A stretch of DNA of 41,082 bases from Chara braunii. Its lineage: Eukaryota; Streptophyta; Charophyceae; Charales; Characeae. Shown here in pieces: positions 20,790-30,943 of this stretch (positions within the stretch are counted from its first letter, which is position 1; each line of letters begins with the position of its first letter). The stretch spans positions 1,529,255 through 1,570,336 of the forward strand of contig BFEA01000350.1 in assembly GCA_003427395.1 (NCBI GenBank), given 5' to 3'. A model generated the notes under the pieces. It was not told where the DNA came from and did not search any database. It saw only the letters and a program-made list of their open reading frames with translations. A program made the position numbers and the translations under genes.

Positions 20790-21344
20790 NNNNNNNNNNN
20801 NNNNNNNNNNNNNNNNNNNNNNNNNNNNNNNNNNNNNNNNNNNNNNNNNNNNNNNNNNNNNNNNNNNNNNNNNNNNNNNNNNNNNNNNNNNNNNNNNNNN
20901 NNNNNNNNNNNNNNNNNNNNNNNNNNNNNNNNNNNNNNNNNNNNNNNNNNNNNNNNNNNNNNNNNNNNNNNNNNNNNNNNNNNNNNNNNNNNNNNNNNNN
21001 NNNNNNNNNNNNNNNNNNNNNNNNNNNNNNNNNNNNNNNNNNNNNNNNNNNNNNNNNNNNNNNNNNNNNNNNNNNNNNNNNNNNNNNNNNNNNNNNNNNN
21101 NNNNNNNNNNNNNNNNNNNNNNNNNNNNNNNNNNNNNNNNNNNNNNNNNNNNNNNNNNNNNNNNNNNNNNNNNNNNNNNNNNNNNNNNNNNNNNNNNNNN
21201 NNNNNNNNNNNNNNNNNNNNNNNNNNNNNNNNNNNNNNNNNNNNNNNNNNNNNNNNNNNNNNNNNNNNNNNNNNNNNNNNNNNNNNNNNNNNNNNNNNNN
21301 NNNNNNNNNNNNNNNNNNNNNNNNNNNNNNNNNNNNNNNNNNNN
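20790..21344. other. Assembly gap (555 N)
   Basis: A run of 555 N bases within simple-sequence DNA of the D leader. True length unknown. Confidence 0.98.
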
Positions 21345-21744
21345 GTGATGCCACAGCAGTAATGATGATGATGGAGGGTTGGCTGAGATCTTGATCAGCC
21401 ACCCTACTGCCACAGTCACACAGCCCCCTAGCTAGGGGGGATCTTGAATTGTTGCCATACTGCAGCTGCAACAGTGTAGAGATAGTGAAAAAGAAAAAAA
21501 ATATATATATATGTCTGTGGCGCAGCCCCCTAGCCAGGAGGGTCTTCAACAGGTGTCCAGGTGGCAGTGTAGATTGCCACGTCTGCAGGCACCAACACCC
21601 ACGGCGTGCGCGCGAGAGGGGGGGGGCAAATAGCTGTGCAGCACGCTGTTCGCTGCTCGCCGATGGCGGGGGGGGTAAATAGCTGGTGTGGAACTGTTCA
21701 ACACGAACGTTCCATACTATACAGCCATGCACACAGTTTGGTCA

Positions 21745-21813
21745 GTGTGTTATAGCACTGGCTACGCACGCGCATGAGTGCTGCCTGCCGAGGTTCAAAC
21801 CCTGGCAGCGGCA
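21745..21813 (+). repeat. tRNA-like (SINE-head-like) module
   Basis: An A-box-like TAGCACTGG (21753-21761) and a B-box-like GGTTCAAAC (21792-21800) are spaced about 30 nt apart, as in tRNA genes and tRNA-derived SINEs. A GCAC/GTGC arm lies where an anticodon stem would be, and GCC-AGG/CCT-GGC (one bulge) forms a T-arm. The acceptor stem is not convincing, so this is tRNA-derived rather than a tRNA gene. Confidence 0.4.
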
Positions 21814-22111
21814 GCAACATCCCGGATATCTTGATAATATATATTCAGGGCGGGGCAGCGGGGCAGCGGGGGCACGTGGCGCGCACACGCGTGCGGCGGC
21901 CTTGGCCTTGGCGCTTGCGCGCATGCGTGTGTGATGACGCTCTTCTTTTTCGCCATGTGTCACTCTCTTCCCGCTGCTGCTTTTTTTTTCCCCGTTTTTG
22001 CTCTGTTGCCGCACCGAAAAACACCTGAAAATCTCGTTGTCGGGATTACACCGATCGCACACCAACTATTGCATGTGGGGGGAAGGGCGGGTTGGAGCGG
22101 GGACTGTTCCC

Positions 22112-22123
22112 GCTCTGATACCA
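22112..22123 (-). promoter_or_regulatory. Primer-binding site of element D (initiator tRNA-Met)
   Basis: On the - strand TGGTATCAGAGC, complementary to the 3' end of plant initiator tRNA-Met. It lies one base inside the 5' LTR edge and would prime minus-strand cDNA synthesis. Confidence 0.9.
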
Positions 22124-22124
22124 G

Positions 22125-22455
22125 CGTGCCGGACCCGCCGGGATGGCGGTCCGACAAGATGGAAACGAAGGGTGGACGAAGGAGGAGACAGAGATGGAGC
22201 TGGAAGGGGCAGCGCAGCTCCGACGCAGACTCAACACGCACGTACTCCAAGATCTGCAAAAGTGAAGAATGACGAAAAACAGACAAGTGCTGGGGTATAC
22301 CCCCAGCGGACTGACTGACTGGACTGGACTGGCTTGGTACTGACAGTGGTACCGGGCAGGACTAGAACAGCACACGGCCTGGTCCCACAGGCCGAACTGG
22401 GCAAATAGCCCAATAGGCCCTGGCTGTAGGCCAGGGCAGATGAAGGCCCGCTGCA
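22125..22455 (-). repeat. 5' LTR of element D
   Basis: 331 bp matching the 3' LTR at 11741-12091. On the - strand it starts TGCAGCGGGCC and ends CCGGCACG; the final CA of the partner is CG here. PBS follows after one base. Confidence 0.9.
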
Positions 22456-22460
22456 TACGA
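22456..22460. other. Target-site duplication TACGA, right copy
   Basis: Identical to 11736-11740. Removing D and one copy restores ...GACTGC-TACGA-GCTGCTATG..., consistent in composition on both sides. Confidence 0.85.
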
Positions 22461-23395
22461 GCTGCTATGCTGATTCGCTCCGGTCATCGAAGTAGCTGGG
22501 CAACAGAGTCAGGGGATTGCTTACCATCTGTTGTGTGGCTTAACTTGTTAACCAGGGCGCAGGCTTACCTGCCGACCTCTATGACTGTTACGGATTGTGT
22601 ACGGCTACGGATCGTGGACTACGGGCTGTTGCTGCTGGCAACGACCGTGCACAGTTACTGCTGTTGCTGCTGGCCACTACTGTATACCGCTACTGCCATT
22701 GTTAATGACTGCTGACTGTCACAACTGGTGAGCGGCTGCGATCAGGCGAGGTTTGGAGGGATTATCAGATAGGACAAAAGAGGGAGTTATTGCTGCGATT
22801 TTGAGGAGCCGTCAGGGGGATTGCGATCAGCAATTCGGACTTGGATTTCACCAAGTTGATACATTGGTTGCCATTGCGGGGCCCTCAGGCGAGTCAAGGA
22901 AGCAAGGCCCTCTCCAGTGAGCTTGAGAGCACCCCTCTGGTATCTGAGAGTCTCAAAACCATCTCTCTCTACCCTTTTGACTCTAAGTCTAATCCTGGTT
23001 ACGAGAGGAAGGCGACAGGCGGGATGGCAACCCGTAGGACCGCAGCAAGACTCCATGGGGAAGCAGCCCACCGATTGCGGGAGCTCTGCCGGAACTCAGG
23101 AGGAGTTCTGGAGGCAAGGAATTGGCAGGTAACCTCTACCTTTCTCTCTATAAACCCTGTTATAACCCTCATTTGTATTTCCCTCTGCATCTCTGGCTGA
23201 GTATATGGTGTGCAGCCCTATCTTATTTCTTGGTTTGACTTTCAGGACACCAAACAATACACAGTAAAGGAATGTCTGCTCAAGTCTCAGTTTCAACTTT
23301 GTTGGTTGTATGAAGTCAGACTGTTGAAAAGAACTGCATCAGGGAACGGCAGGATGATGGGAGGATTTATATGATGATTAACCGGGTCATTAAGG

Positions 23396-24332
23396 CTGGG
23401 AGTTCCCATAAGTTTGGGGAACCCCAGCGCTTTGTTTTATTTTGGTTTTGCATGGAGAAGTCAGACCCTTCTATAAGTTTAGGGGGTCTGATTACTCTGA
23501 AGGGTGGGATGTCCCCATAAGTTTGGGGAGACCCAGTGATATGGTTTGTATGGAGGGTCAGACTGTTCTGTAAGTTCAGGTGGCCTGACTGCTCAAACCT
23601 GTGAGGAGTTTGATTGTGCTTGATTTTCAGGGACTCGGGGCGCTCAATAAGTTTTTGTGCTCTGAGTTGCCTTGTTTTCATAGGGATTTCACTTGTTTCT
23701 TTGGTTTCTGAACGAGGGGACCGAGCAGTTCTATAAGTTCAGGTGACTCTGTCCCTTTCTGCTCTTTATTCTGAAGAAATAATCTTGGCAAAGAGGCAGA
23801 CCCTTCTGTAAGTTCAGGGGGTTTGACCCGATGCCACACACATGATGGCTCAGATAGAAACGAATTTGGCAGAGAGTCAGACCCTTCTGTAAGTTCAGGG
23901 GGTCTGGCTCAAGGCCTCGCACATGCTGGGACCCAATGGTTATAACTTGGCTATACTTTACTACTACTCTATCTAAGAACGAGCTAATCAGACTGTTCTA
24001 TAAGTTTAGGTGGTATGACTATATCCGTATCACAACTTGAAGATGTATAACTAAGAATAAAACAGATGGTAAACTTGGGCAGGCTCAAGTTAAGTTAGTT
24101 TAGTCATATGCAGCCTTAGAAGACAAAGGCGAAGACAAATATATATAACTTGGATACGTTTAAACAGTCCAGGGCGACTGGAGTAGTCTAGTTATGTGCC
24201 CAAAGAAGAGAAAAGTAGTTGTACCCTTTGTTTGTGTATATTTGGCCAAGTCAGAACGCTCTATAAGTTCAGGCATTCTGACTCTGGGCCTGGCTAAGTT
24301 GGGTGCGCTCTGTAAGTTCAGGCGGCCTGACA
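23396..24332. repeat. Array of eleven hairpins with common core and varied stems
   Basis: Hairpins at 23396-23427, 23460-23493, 23505-23536, 23557-23590, 23632-23667, 23718-23758, 23795-23828, 23874-23910, 23986-24020, 24249-24283 and 24299-24332. Most share the core TTCTRTAAGTTYAGG; three have a CATAAGTTTGGGG-type or related core. The flanks are inverted repeats of 6-11 bp, for example GAGTCAGACCC with GGGTCTGGCTC (copy 8) and GTCAGAACG with CATTCTGAC (copy 10). The stem sequences differ between copies while pairing is largely kept. Intervals are irregular (12-230 bp). Confidence 0.8.
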
Positions 24333-24609
24333 TATGCCTTATGTAAGATGGGTATAAAGGGTTAAATCATTGAGAGATTATGAACTATTGTTTGTTCAGG
24401 TTGACTTGGGGCTGGTGAGAGTACTTATCTTTCTGGTTTGGCTTGCATGTGACGGAGTGAGGCCACTACTAAGTCTGAGTTTCAGGTTGATAGGTAGTTG
24501 CTTTAGTTGCTCGCCACCTGCTAGAGCCATAGGAGTTAGTGTCAATTCCTGCATTTTCTGTAGTATCTTTTTTTTACTTAGGTCAATTCCTGCATTTTCT
24601 GAGATTTTT

Positions 24610-24915
24610 TTTTATACTTGGCTTTGTATAAATCTTGGCAAGCTACTTTCTCTAGGGAAAGCGCTGCCGAAATTTCTACAAATCCAAGTAGTTAGTTAAA
24701 TTTTGACTTGTCAAAAGTTCAGTTTTGTTTTTCCTCATATCTGACTTAGTTAAAATCAGGGAAGTTTCCTTTTCTAAAGGGAGTGCTGCCCAAATTTTTG
24801 CTAATTCAAGGAGTTGGACAAAATTGAACTTTGGAAAATCAAAGTTTTTTTCAAATTCTGGACTTAGCCTTGTATGAATTTTGGAATAACACTTTTCTAG
24901 AGGTATGTGCTAAGA
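24610..24915. repeat. Three degenerate ~120-bp direct repeats
   Basis: Units contain a TTTCTCTAGGGAAAGCGCTG-like block (24643, 24762, and a weaker one near 24887) followed in the first two by CTGCC(G/C)AAATTT. The first unit carries the sequence GAAAGCGCTGCCGAAATT that is also the core of the minisatellite at 1-380. AT-rich, no coding sequence. Confidence 0.55.
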
Positions 24916-25316
24916 ATCAGATTCTAGATTTGGTTGCCTGCGATCACATATATACGTATGGATGTGAGGGGACCCCAATGAGATTGTGAGAAGTGATCGT
25001 TACATACTTCCCCCTTTTATTTATATATATATAATGGTGTACCTGGGATGAGTGTTTGCATGGGTTAAGGGGGCCCCGTACAAAGAGCATACTCAAAGGT
25101 TAAGACTGAGAGGCCCAGGGAAGACCCTTCCTTTTATTTTGCTTTGCTTCTTGAGGATTTTCTTAGTCGGACGTTGGTCCTGGGCCGGGATTCAACGTCC
25201 TTGTCCAGGACATCCCAAGCCCTAGGCTCTGCAGGGGAGGGGTTTTCCCTCGCGCTGAGCTTATTTATCTTGACTACCGAGACGCTCAGACCAAAGGTCG
25301 GGGGTCTAGCGGCGGC

Positions 25317-25428
25317 TGCACGACTATTCCTTCAGTCGTGCAATATCGTGAAGGGTTAGACCCTCACGACACTTCGAGTCTGACACTTGAGTGTCATAAG
25401 CGGTACTCGGATCCACGAGGGACCGCTT
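25317..25428 (+). repeat. Four consecutive perfect or near-perfect hairpins
   Basis: (1) 25317-25342: TGCACGACT / AGTCGTGCA, 9 bp, 8-nt loop. (2) 25347-25368: CGTGA(A)GGGT / ACCCTCACG with one bulge. (3) 25381-25396: TGACACT-TG-AGTGTCA. (4) 25398-25428: AAGCGGT / ACCGCTT enclosing CTCG/CGAG. They abut with gaps of 1-12 nt, suggesting a structured RNA segment in the LTR transcript. Confidence 0.75.
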
Positions 25429-26132
25429 GATTATGAACACTATATAGTACGTCATCATTGCGACTGTTTGCGTACGCTTGCATTGCTAGTCGATATGAGT
25501 AGGCCCTGCGCCCGCGCGGTTTTGTACTAAGTCTCGGGCGCGACGCCTGCCCGATTTCCGCATCGAAAAGTTATGGGATGGCTACCGAGGGGCTATGAGC
25601 GTTGTCGCGTTGTTTGTGTTGTGTCTTTTTGTATGTGTGTATGTGTATGTGTGTTTTATTTTTGTGTTCGTAAAGTGGTGTGCGCGTGGTGTGTGGGAAG
25701 CGTCCTAGTCAACCGGGGACGAACCGCGCTTGGGACGTCAGCCCCCCCAAGATGCCGGTTCGCGCGCTGGTCCGATAGAGGCGTACTACCGTGCGTACCC
25801 CCTATGCTACACCGAACGAGAAACGCCCTCGGCTGGTCCACCTTTGCGATTGCAACTGATTAGCTTTCGTAGTGTGGACTGGTAGCTCGGCAGGGATACA
25901 CCCACCGAAGGGAGGTGACAACTCCCGTAAGGTGGAGGTAAGACGTGCCTCGCGCAGGCCCCATCCTGTCGTAGGGGCTCGCGGGAGGTATGACTGGCTC
26001 ACTCGGCCGGAGCGGCTTGCAGAAACTCCACATGTATATCTCCGACGAAGGATTTAAGCCAACTCCTGCGTGACGCGGCCGAGAGGGTCCCGCGCTGCCC
26101 TGGTGCGGTGCCGGACCGATGCGCTCGACAGG

Positions 26133-26150
26133 TGGCGCCGTTGCCGGGGA
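26133..26150 (+). promoter_or_regulatory. Primer-binding site of element B (tRNA-Asp)
   Basis: TGGCGCCGTTGCCGGGGA is a perfect 18-nt complement of the 3' end (with CCA) of plant tRNA-Asp(GUC). The preceding ACA at 26128-26130 plus a two-base spacer is a normal LTR-PBS junction. Athila-group Ty3/gypsy elements use the same primer. Confidence 0.9.
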
Positions 26151-26236
26151 TAACGGAAAGCCTACCGTTGTCCCTGGTGGAACGACATCCGGGTATGAGA
26201 AGTGAATGGGAAAAGGCATAAAGGGATGACGAGAAG

Positions 26237-26388
26237 GTAAGTTTACCTACCTGAGTTAAGGGAAGTTACGAGGGACAATCGTGTTAGCATTGGGTAAAGT
26301 ATGTAGTAAGGGTTAGGTAGAGTAGGTGGAATAGACCGGTCAAGGTGTAATGCTGAATAAGGGGTTGTGCTTATTTTTCTCTTGTCAG
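26237..26388 (+). other. Predicted leader intron before gag
   Basis: Donor GAGAAG|GTAAGT at 26237 matches the consensus fully. The acceptor TTATTTTTCTCTTGTCAG| ends at 26388 with a strong pyrimidine tract. Length 152 nt. The gag ATG follows at 26416. The donor could also serve the acceptor at 32971. Confidence 0.6.
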
Positions 26389-26415
26389 GGAGCTTGAAGA
26401 GGAAATTCTGTTAAA

Positions 26416-27354
26416 ATGTCGCAGGGCGGCAGCACATCGGGTGGTCCCAGGAAGGGTCTGACACTCGATGACCTCATCGTGGTCATTGACCGGCATGAAA
26501 GGAACCCGAGCAATATCCCAAAGGTCGATATCTTCCATTTTTGTGGCGAGAGAGTCTCAGAATGGCTGGAGCGGGTGGAACAGGCTTTGGTCGGGCGGTC
26601 GGACGTTGTAAATTTTCAGCGCATTCTTCAGTATGTCCTCCACAGCTACCACCAAGAAGTGAAGAAAGTAATAGATGCGGCCCAAGGTAGCTGGGAAAGA
26701 TTCAAGGAAGGAATGCAGAGGAAGTACCGCCTGAGAGATGGACCGTTGACCACTACGGACCTTGAGGCAATGAACAAAGAGGACTTTACGACGATAGGGG
26801 CCTTTGTTCAAGAATTCAAGAAGAGGGCACGAAAGGTCCATGGGATTTCGGAGGAGGCGCAGTGCGCCATCTTCCTGGGACTACTTACGGCATCGGAGGC
26901 CGTCGAGCTGACGAGACATGGAGGGGGTAGCACCAAGCTCACCCGGGCCACCATTGACAAGGGGGTGGAAGTTGGATGTCTGGACCAGGTGGAGCAACGT
27001 CAGGTACGCCTGCAAAGGCAGAAGAGAAAGGAAAGAGATGCGACCGCTTTTGGAACCCCGGGAGTAAAAAGGATTGTTGCGGACGTACTGGCGCAGCTGG
27101 GATATGCGACAGAGTCGGTGGTACAGAAAAGGGTAGTGACGGGTGTCCAGGTGAAAGGAAAGAAGCCGGTAATAGAGGAGGTCCTTCAGAAGGAGCTCTG
27201 GAAAAAGGAAGAACCGGTGCCGCAGCACCTGACGAAGGCCCAGCGCAAACTGCGTAATTTGGCGCAGGGTGGGCAGAGGTCAGAAAAAGCGCAGGCGCCC
27301 CAGGCCTTGACAGCGACTCCTCTAAATGTGGCGGCTCCATCCTCTAGTCTGTGA
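26416..27354 (+). pseudogene. gag: Element B Gag, capsid part
   Basis: ATG in context TAAAATGTC, 312 codons to TGA 27352-27354. A capsid-type retrotransposon gag domain spans roughly residues 40-170: VDIFHFCGERVSEWLERVEQAL, SWERFKEGMQRKYR, TIGAFVQEFKKRARKV. A Lys/Arg/Gln-rich segment (residues ~190-290) follows. The zinc knuckle lies downstream in the next frame. No slippery heptamer is present at the frame change (about 27348), so this looks like a one-base loss rather than programmed frameshifting. Gag assembles the particle that packages element RNA. It follows the predicted leader intron directly and is otherwise open. Confidence 0.8.
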
Positions 27355-28537
27355 CCCCGCCGCCGTCGCCCGCTCCCAGTTCACAGGGAAATGTGGCTGG
27401 AGGTGGGAATCAGGGGCAGGGCAATCAAGGCAACGGAGGGAGGGGTGGAGGAAGGGGGCAAGGCAGGAATGACGGCGGATGAGGAGAGCGGAATGGTCAA
27501 GGCCGGGGAAACCAAGGCCAGGGGAATCAAGGCCAAGGATACCAAGGTCAGGGGTATCAAGGCCAGGGGGATCAGGGAAGTCAAGGGTATGGGAGACCCC
27601 GTTTTGACTGAAGGTCGGCCATCTGCCAGCATTGTGACCAGCAAGGCCACACTATAAGGTTCTGTAACATAAGGTGGGAGGACGAGAAAAACGGGCTGAT
27701 TTCCTCCACTATGGATGGGAACATTTATGATCAGTTTGGGGAATTCATCGACAGAAGGCTCGGGGGAGTGAGAGCGGAAGCCCAACGAAGGGCGGCAGCC
27801 GGGCCGCTAGCTCCTGCTACATTCAGGCTGTGGAAGGAGAAGAAAGGACCGTCGGTGGGGATAGAGGAATTCAAGCTATGGCAGGAAAAGGAAGAGTCAC
27901 CGATTGGGGTAGAGGAAGTGGGAAGCGATGAGGAAGTGACTCAAGGGCCACGAGGAGGAAGTAAGAGGGAAGAACCCATAATTATCGAGTCAGACAACGA
28001 GGGTGAGGAAGAAAAGATGAAGCCTCCGTCCGTTTTGCTGGGAAAAATGGAGTACTATATGGACAAGGTGGGAAGGTACCAACAAAAGTTGGTAAACCTC
28101 TGTGAGGAAGTGAGGAAATGGCGGTCTAGCATCCCAAGGTGTTCCTCTATGACTCCGGTCCGGAATCAGCGCCTGGGCGACCCGGAGTAAATGTGGTAGG
28201 ATCGGGCTCACAATCGAGAGTGATGGGGAGACCCCTCACCCTGCAGCCCCGACTGGCGCAGGCAGCGCGAACGAGAAGTCAAGCCAAGGCCAGCGTCAGC
28301 CAAGAGCCTCCAAGGAGGAGGGAGCCCGAACCGGAAAAAAGGAAAGAGGCTGTGGAAGTGGAGGATAACGATGATGAAGTGGAAGAAGACAAGAGGCTGC
28401 GCCGGAAAGAGGATCAGAGAGCGGAGCAACGGGCAAGGAAAAAGGGAACCAGGGAAGAGGCCGAGCCGGTCATACGTGACGGACCGCCCAAGAAGAAAAA
28501 GTATGCGGTTCGGTTGGAAGAGGGTTTGATGTAGAGC
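27348..28537 (+). pseudogene. gag: Element B Gag nucleocapsid and C-terminal region
   Basis: The frame opens at 27348 into a Gly/Gln/Asn-rich repeat (GNQGQG, GYQGQG units, 27399-27590), then a canonical zinc knuckle CQHCDQQGHTIRFC (27624-27665) and the NIYDQFGEFIDRR block also seen in A. TGA codons at 27480 and 27609 replace what would be CGA Arg codons. After acidic stretches the frame changes near 28133 (into KVFLYDSGPE, then a basic/acidic region with KKKKYAVRLEEG) and again near 28530 (into VERMIDRLLEGH). Both look like one-base losses. Normally one Gag C-terminus linked in frame to protease. Confidence 0.8.
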
Positions 28538-28539
28538 GG

Positions 28540-29481
28540 ATGATCGACAGGCTGCTAGAAGGGCATAACGATCTTATGACCCTGAAGGAAATCCTGGCGT
28601 CAGCCCCGCCGCTCCGCGATGAATTAAAAGGGAGGTTGTCACGGCACTTGGCGCCTAACGTCCATCTGGGTACGATCCTGCCCAAGGAGGCAGAGTGGGC
28701 GGATTCGGACACGAAGATGGATTGGAAGTGCGTGGCCTGCGGCATAGTGGATTTGGTGGTAAAGGGTTCCAAATGCACAACAATGATGGACACCGGGGCG
28801 GAGATGAACATTATTCGAGAAGCAGATGCTATCAGGTTCGGGCTGGACATAGACCGATCTGATTGCGGAATTTTGCACGGGGCCAGGTGCAAGGCCGTAT
28901 TTTGTGGGACAGACTCGAATGTACTCATCGAGGTTGGAAAGGTGAAGGTTCGGGCCTGTTTCTTCATCATGCCGGACGTGGATCACGGAATCCTCCTGTG
29001 GAGGTTATTCCTGAGCAGGACGGAGACCGTGATGTTCAATAAGCATGATGAGACGTTAATTCTCCTCCTATGTGACCCTGCCTGCGGGAATTACGAAATA
29101 ATTACCTGCAGAAACACAGGACCGAGGAGTATAAGGAACCGACCAAATCCAGGATTGTTCACAGTCGAAGAATCGAAAGGTGAGCATCGGAGGCTACGGG
29201 CAGAGCCAGAAGCGGGAGAGAGGGTGGAAGCATTTTCCCTCAGCTTATCGGACGTCGGGAAGGCCATGGACTTGGTGACCGCGCATGAAATGGCAAATCC
29301 GGATGCCATCCATGCCTTGAGGGAGCAAGTCTTAGAATGCCCCGAGGCAGGAAGGTTGGAGCTGGTATATCGGCTTCCAAACGGCGGGAGGAACCCCGCA
29401 TCAGCACAGGCGCAATCTGTGAGTCGGTCTTTTTTAGGGGACGGCTCAAGCAGGGTTCCCAAATGCGGTACAAGACGGTAG
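28540..29481 (+). pseudogene. pol: Element B aspartic protease region
   Basis: 313 codons with no internal stop. The active site is MMDTGAEMNIIR, with D84-T85-G86 (28789-28797), a normal retroviral-type triad. The N-terminal ~60 residues (MIDRLLEGHNDLMTLKEIL) are the Gag-protease junction conserved in A. Later landmarks are GILHGARC, ILLWRLFL (usually ILLGR-type) and LCDPACGNYE, then ~120 residues of linker. It ends TAG 29479-29481, overlapping the RT frame by about 50 nt after the slippery site at 29430. Processes the polyprotein inside the particle. Since the frame is open, it may be intact, though its link to Gag is broken. Confidence 0.8.
29430..29436 (+). promoter_or_regulatory. -1 ribosomal frameshift slippery site T TTT TTA (element B)
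   Basis: The protease frame reads TCT TTT TTA GGG; T TTT TTA meets the X XXY YYZ rule. Slipping -1 gives TTT TTT AGG GGA, entering the RT frame. The zero frame ends 15 codons later. Same heptamer, phase and overlap as element A (5305-5311). Confidence 0.65.
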
Positions 29482-30943
29482 ACAAGAAGTGTGGCCCGGT
29501 TCCCATCCTCGTTACAGAAGACGAGAAAGCATACTACAAGAGGGAACGAAGGTTGATACGGCGAATGAGGGAGAGTGCTCTAACAGGGCCATGTCGTATC
29601 AACGAAGAGAATGAGGGGAAGTTGATTATAGGGGAACCCGACTTCCTGCTGCCTCAGGAACGAACGTTGATGGTGGAGCTGATGAAGAGGAAGCATCGCG
29701 CCTATGCATTTAGTGACGAGGAGCGTGGCAGGCTGGATGTAGACAAGATACCTATGATCCGCATCCATACCATGCTACATGAACCTTGGAGCATGAGACG
29801 GGCGCAATATCCTAATCCTGACGAGGAAAAGAAGGTGGCAGATTACCTCGACGGCAAGATATGTACACACGTCGCCGACTATTCAAGTGGACCGTATGTG
29901 TCCCCGTGGTTCTGCTTCATCAAGCCTAACGGGACGCTGCGGTGGGTGCAAGATTTGCAGAGACTAAATGCGGTGACCGTGCGGGATGCTGGAGGACTCC
30001 CAAATGCGGACGCTTTGTCAGAATCCTGTGCTGGAAGGCCTATAATCTCACTTATAGACCTTTACTTAGGATATAATCAGTTTCCGGTCTATCCGCCGGA
30101 CAGGCCGGTGACGGCTATGCACACGCCGCGAGGACTAATCCACATGAACGTGGCCCCTCAAGGGTGACCAACGTGGTAGCAATGGTCCAACGGGCCATGA
30201 TTTGGGCTATGCAGTCAGTCAGCCCTCATATCACACAACCATACATCGATGATTTGGCAGTAAAGGGGCCGACAGTGAAGGAGAGTGACGAAGTCTTGCC
30301 AGGGGTAAGGCGCTTTGTTTGGGAGCACATCCAGGACCTCAAAAAGGTCCTGAGCCTACTCCAGGAGCATAACCTCACGGCGAGCGGGGCCAAATCCAGA
30401 CATTGCATGAGGGAAGCGACTATCCTGGGGTTCGTCTGTAGCGAAAGGGGCCGAAGACCGAATGTAAACAAAACGGACAAGATTACAGAGTGGGCAGTTC
30501 CGTTCCACTCAATAACTGATGTTACGAGCTTTCTTGGTACGTGTGGATTTTGGAGGGCCTTCATCAAGAACTTCGCTGCTAAGACTGGACACCTGAGGAA
30601 GTTAGTCCGTCAGGATCAGGAATGGGTATGGGGTGAGGAACAAAAAGAGGTGGTGGCGAGAATGAAGGAGGAATTTCGAAAAGGAGGGTTGGTGTTAGGA
30701 GCGCCGGATTATGATGCCACGGAGACGCGATCCTTCATTGTCGAAATGGATGAGGGGCCGACTGCCTTAGGGGGAATTCTAATTCAGGCAGACATGGAAG
30801 GAAAGGAAAGACCTCTAAGGTTTGAGAGTCGTACTCTCTGTACGACCGAGAGGAACTACTCTCAGTTCAAGAGGGAGACCCTTGCTGTCCTCCACTGCAT
30901 GCGTATCTTCCGGAACTACATCTTTGCAGGAGGTTTATTTTGA
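29430..30943 (+). pseudogene. pol: Element B reverse transcriptase and RNase H
   Basis: Fingers and palm to TGA 30165-30167: IPMIRIHTMLHEPW, GPYVSPWFCFIKPNG, RWVQDLQRLNAVT, SLIDLYLGYNQFPV, HTPRGLIHM, then APQG followed by a frameshift. A reads APQGWTN here, so B has lost one G at about 30166. The second frame carries catalytic YIDD (residues 27-30, 30242-30253), FLGTCGFWRAFI, and RNase H (FIVEMDEGPTALGG, RNYSQFKRETLAVL). Another one-base loss near 30930 shifts the frame. All catalytic motifs are present, so B is only a few single-base lesions from a normal gene. RT-RNase H makes the cDNA and removes the RNA template. Confidence 0.9.

Larger units (their letters stand above)
19564..22111 (-). 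other. Element D leader: long low-complexity 5' untranslated region
   Basis: About 2.5 kb between PBS and gag with no supported gene. In element orientation from the PBS: a tRNA-like module (21745-21813), GC-rich and TA-repeat patches with a duplicated CAGCCCCCTAGC-AGG motif (21421 and 21523), the assembly gap, a pyrimidine-rich stretch (A/G-rich on +), AAAT microsatellites (19879-19922, 20080-20101), three related hairpins (19967-20271) and telomere-type CCCTAAA motifs (19725-19792). Apparent ORFs on the - strand here are products of simple sequence and the N-run. Confidence 0.7.
11741..22455 (-). mobile_element. Element D: full-length chromovirus (Ty3/gypsy)
   Basis: A 10.7-kb unit flanked by TACGA duplications. 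In element orientation (- strand): 5' LTR 22455-22125, initiator-Met PBS 22123-22112, long low-complexity leader, gag 19513-17519, protease, RT, RNase H, integrase with chromodomain (to 13019), 3' LTR 12091-11741. Gene order PR-RT-RH-IN and the C-terminal chromodomain identify a Ty3/gypsy chromovirus. It interrupts B's 5' LTR, so it inserted after B. The copy is dead: stops in gag and pol, frameshifts, and YLND in place of YLDD in RT. A 555-base assembly gap lies in the leader. Confidence 0.9.
22461..26130 (+). repeat. 5' LTR of element B, right part
   Basis: From the D insertion to the CA two bases before the tRNA-Asp PBS. Contents in order: TGCTGC-rich DNA (to about 22720), a stretch with short open frames but no recognised gene (22750-23340), an array of eleven hairpins (23396-24332), three degenerate ~120-bp repeats (about 24610-24915), four consecutive hairpins (25317-25428), a TG-rich run (25607-25667), and a segment shared with element A's LTR (about 25825-26015). 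Its counterpart in the 3' LTR would lie beyond the window. Confidence 0.55.

Noticed and set aside
20127-21732. Two 430-codon - strand open frames
   Set aside because: They run through the 555-N gap and simple-sequence DNA; open only because N codons are not stops.
23024-23128. Possible 35-codon first exon (MATRRTAARL...) with CAG|GTAACC donor
   Set aside because: Good ATG context and donor-like end, but no acceptor, second exon or copy to support it.
23396-24332. CRISPR array
   Set aside because: Units are palindromic with variable stems and irregular spacing, in a plant retroelement LTR; no cas genes and no constant spacer length.
27340-27360. Programmed frameshift at the capsid-nucleocapsid junction of B
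   Set aside because: No slippery heptamer (sequence AGTCTGTGACC), and B shows other one-base losses. Decay or sequencing error fits better.
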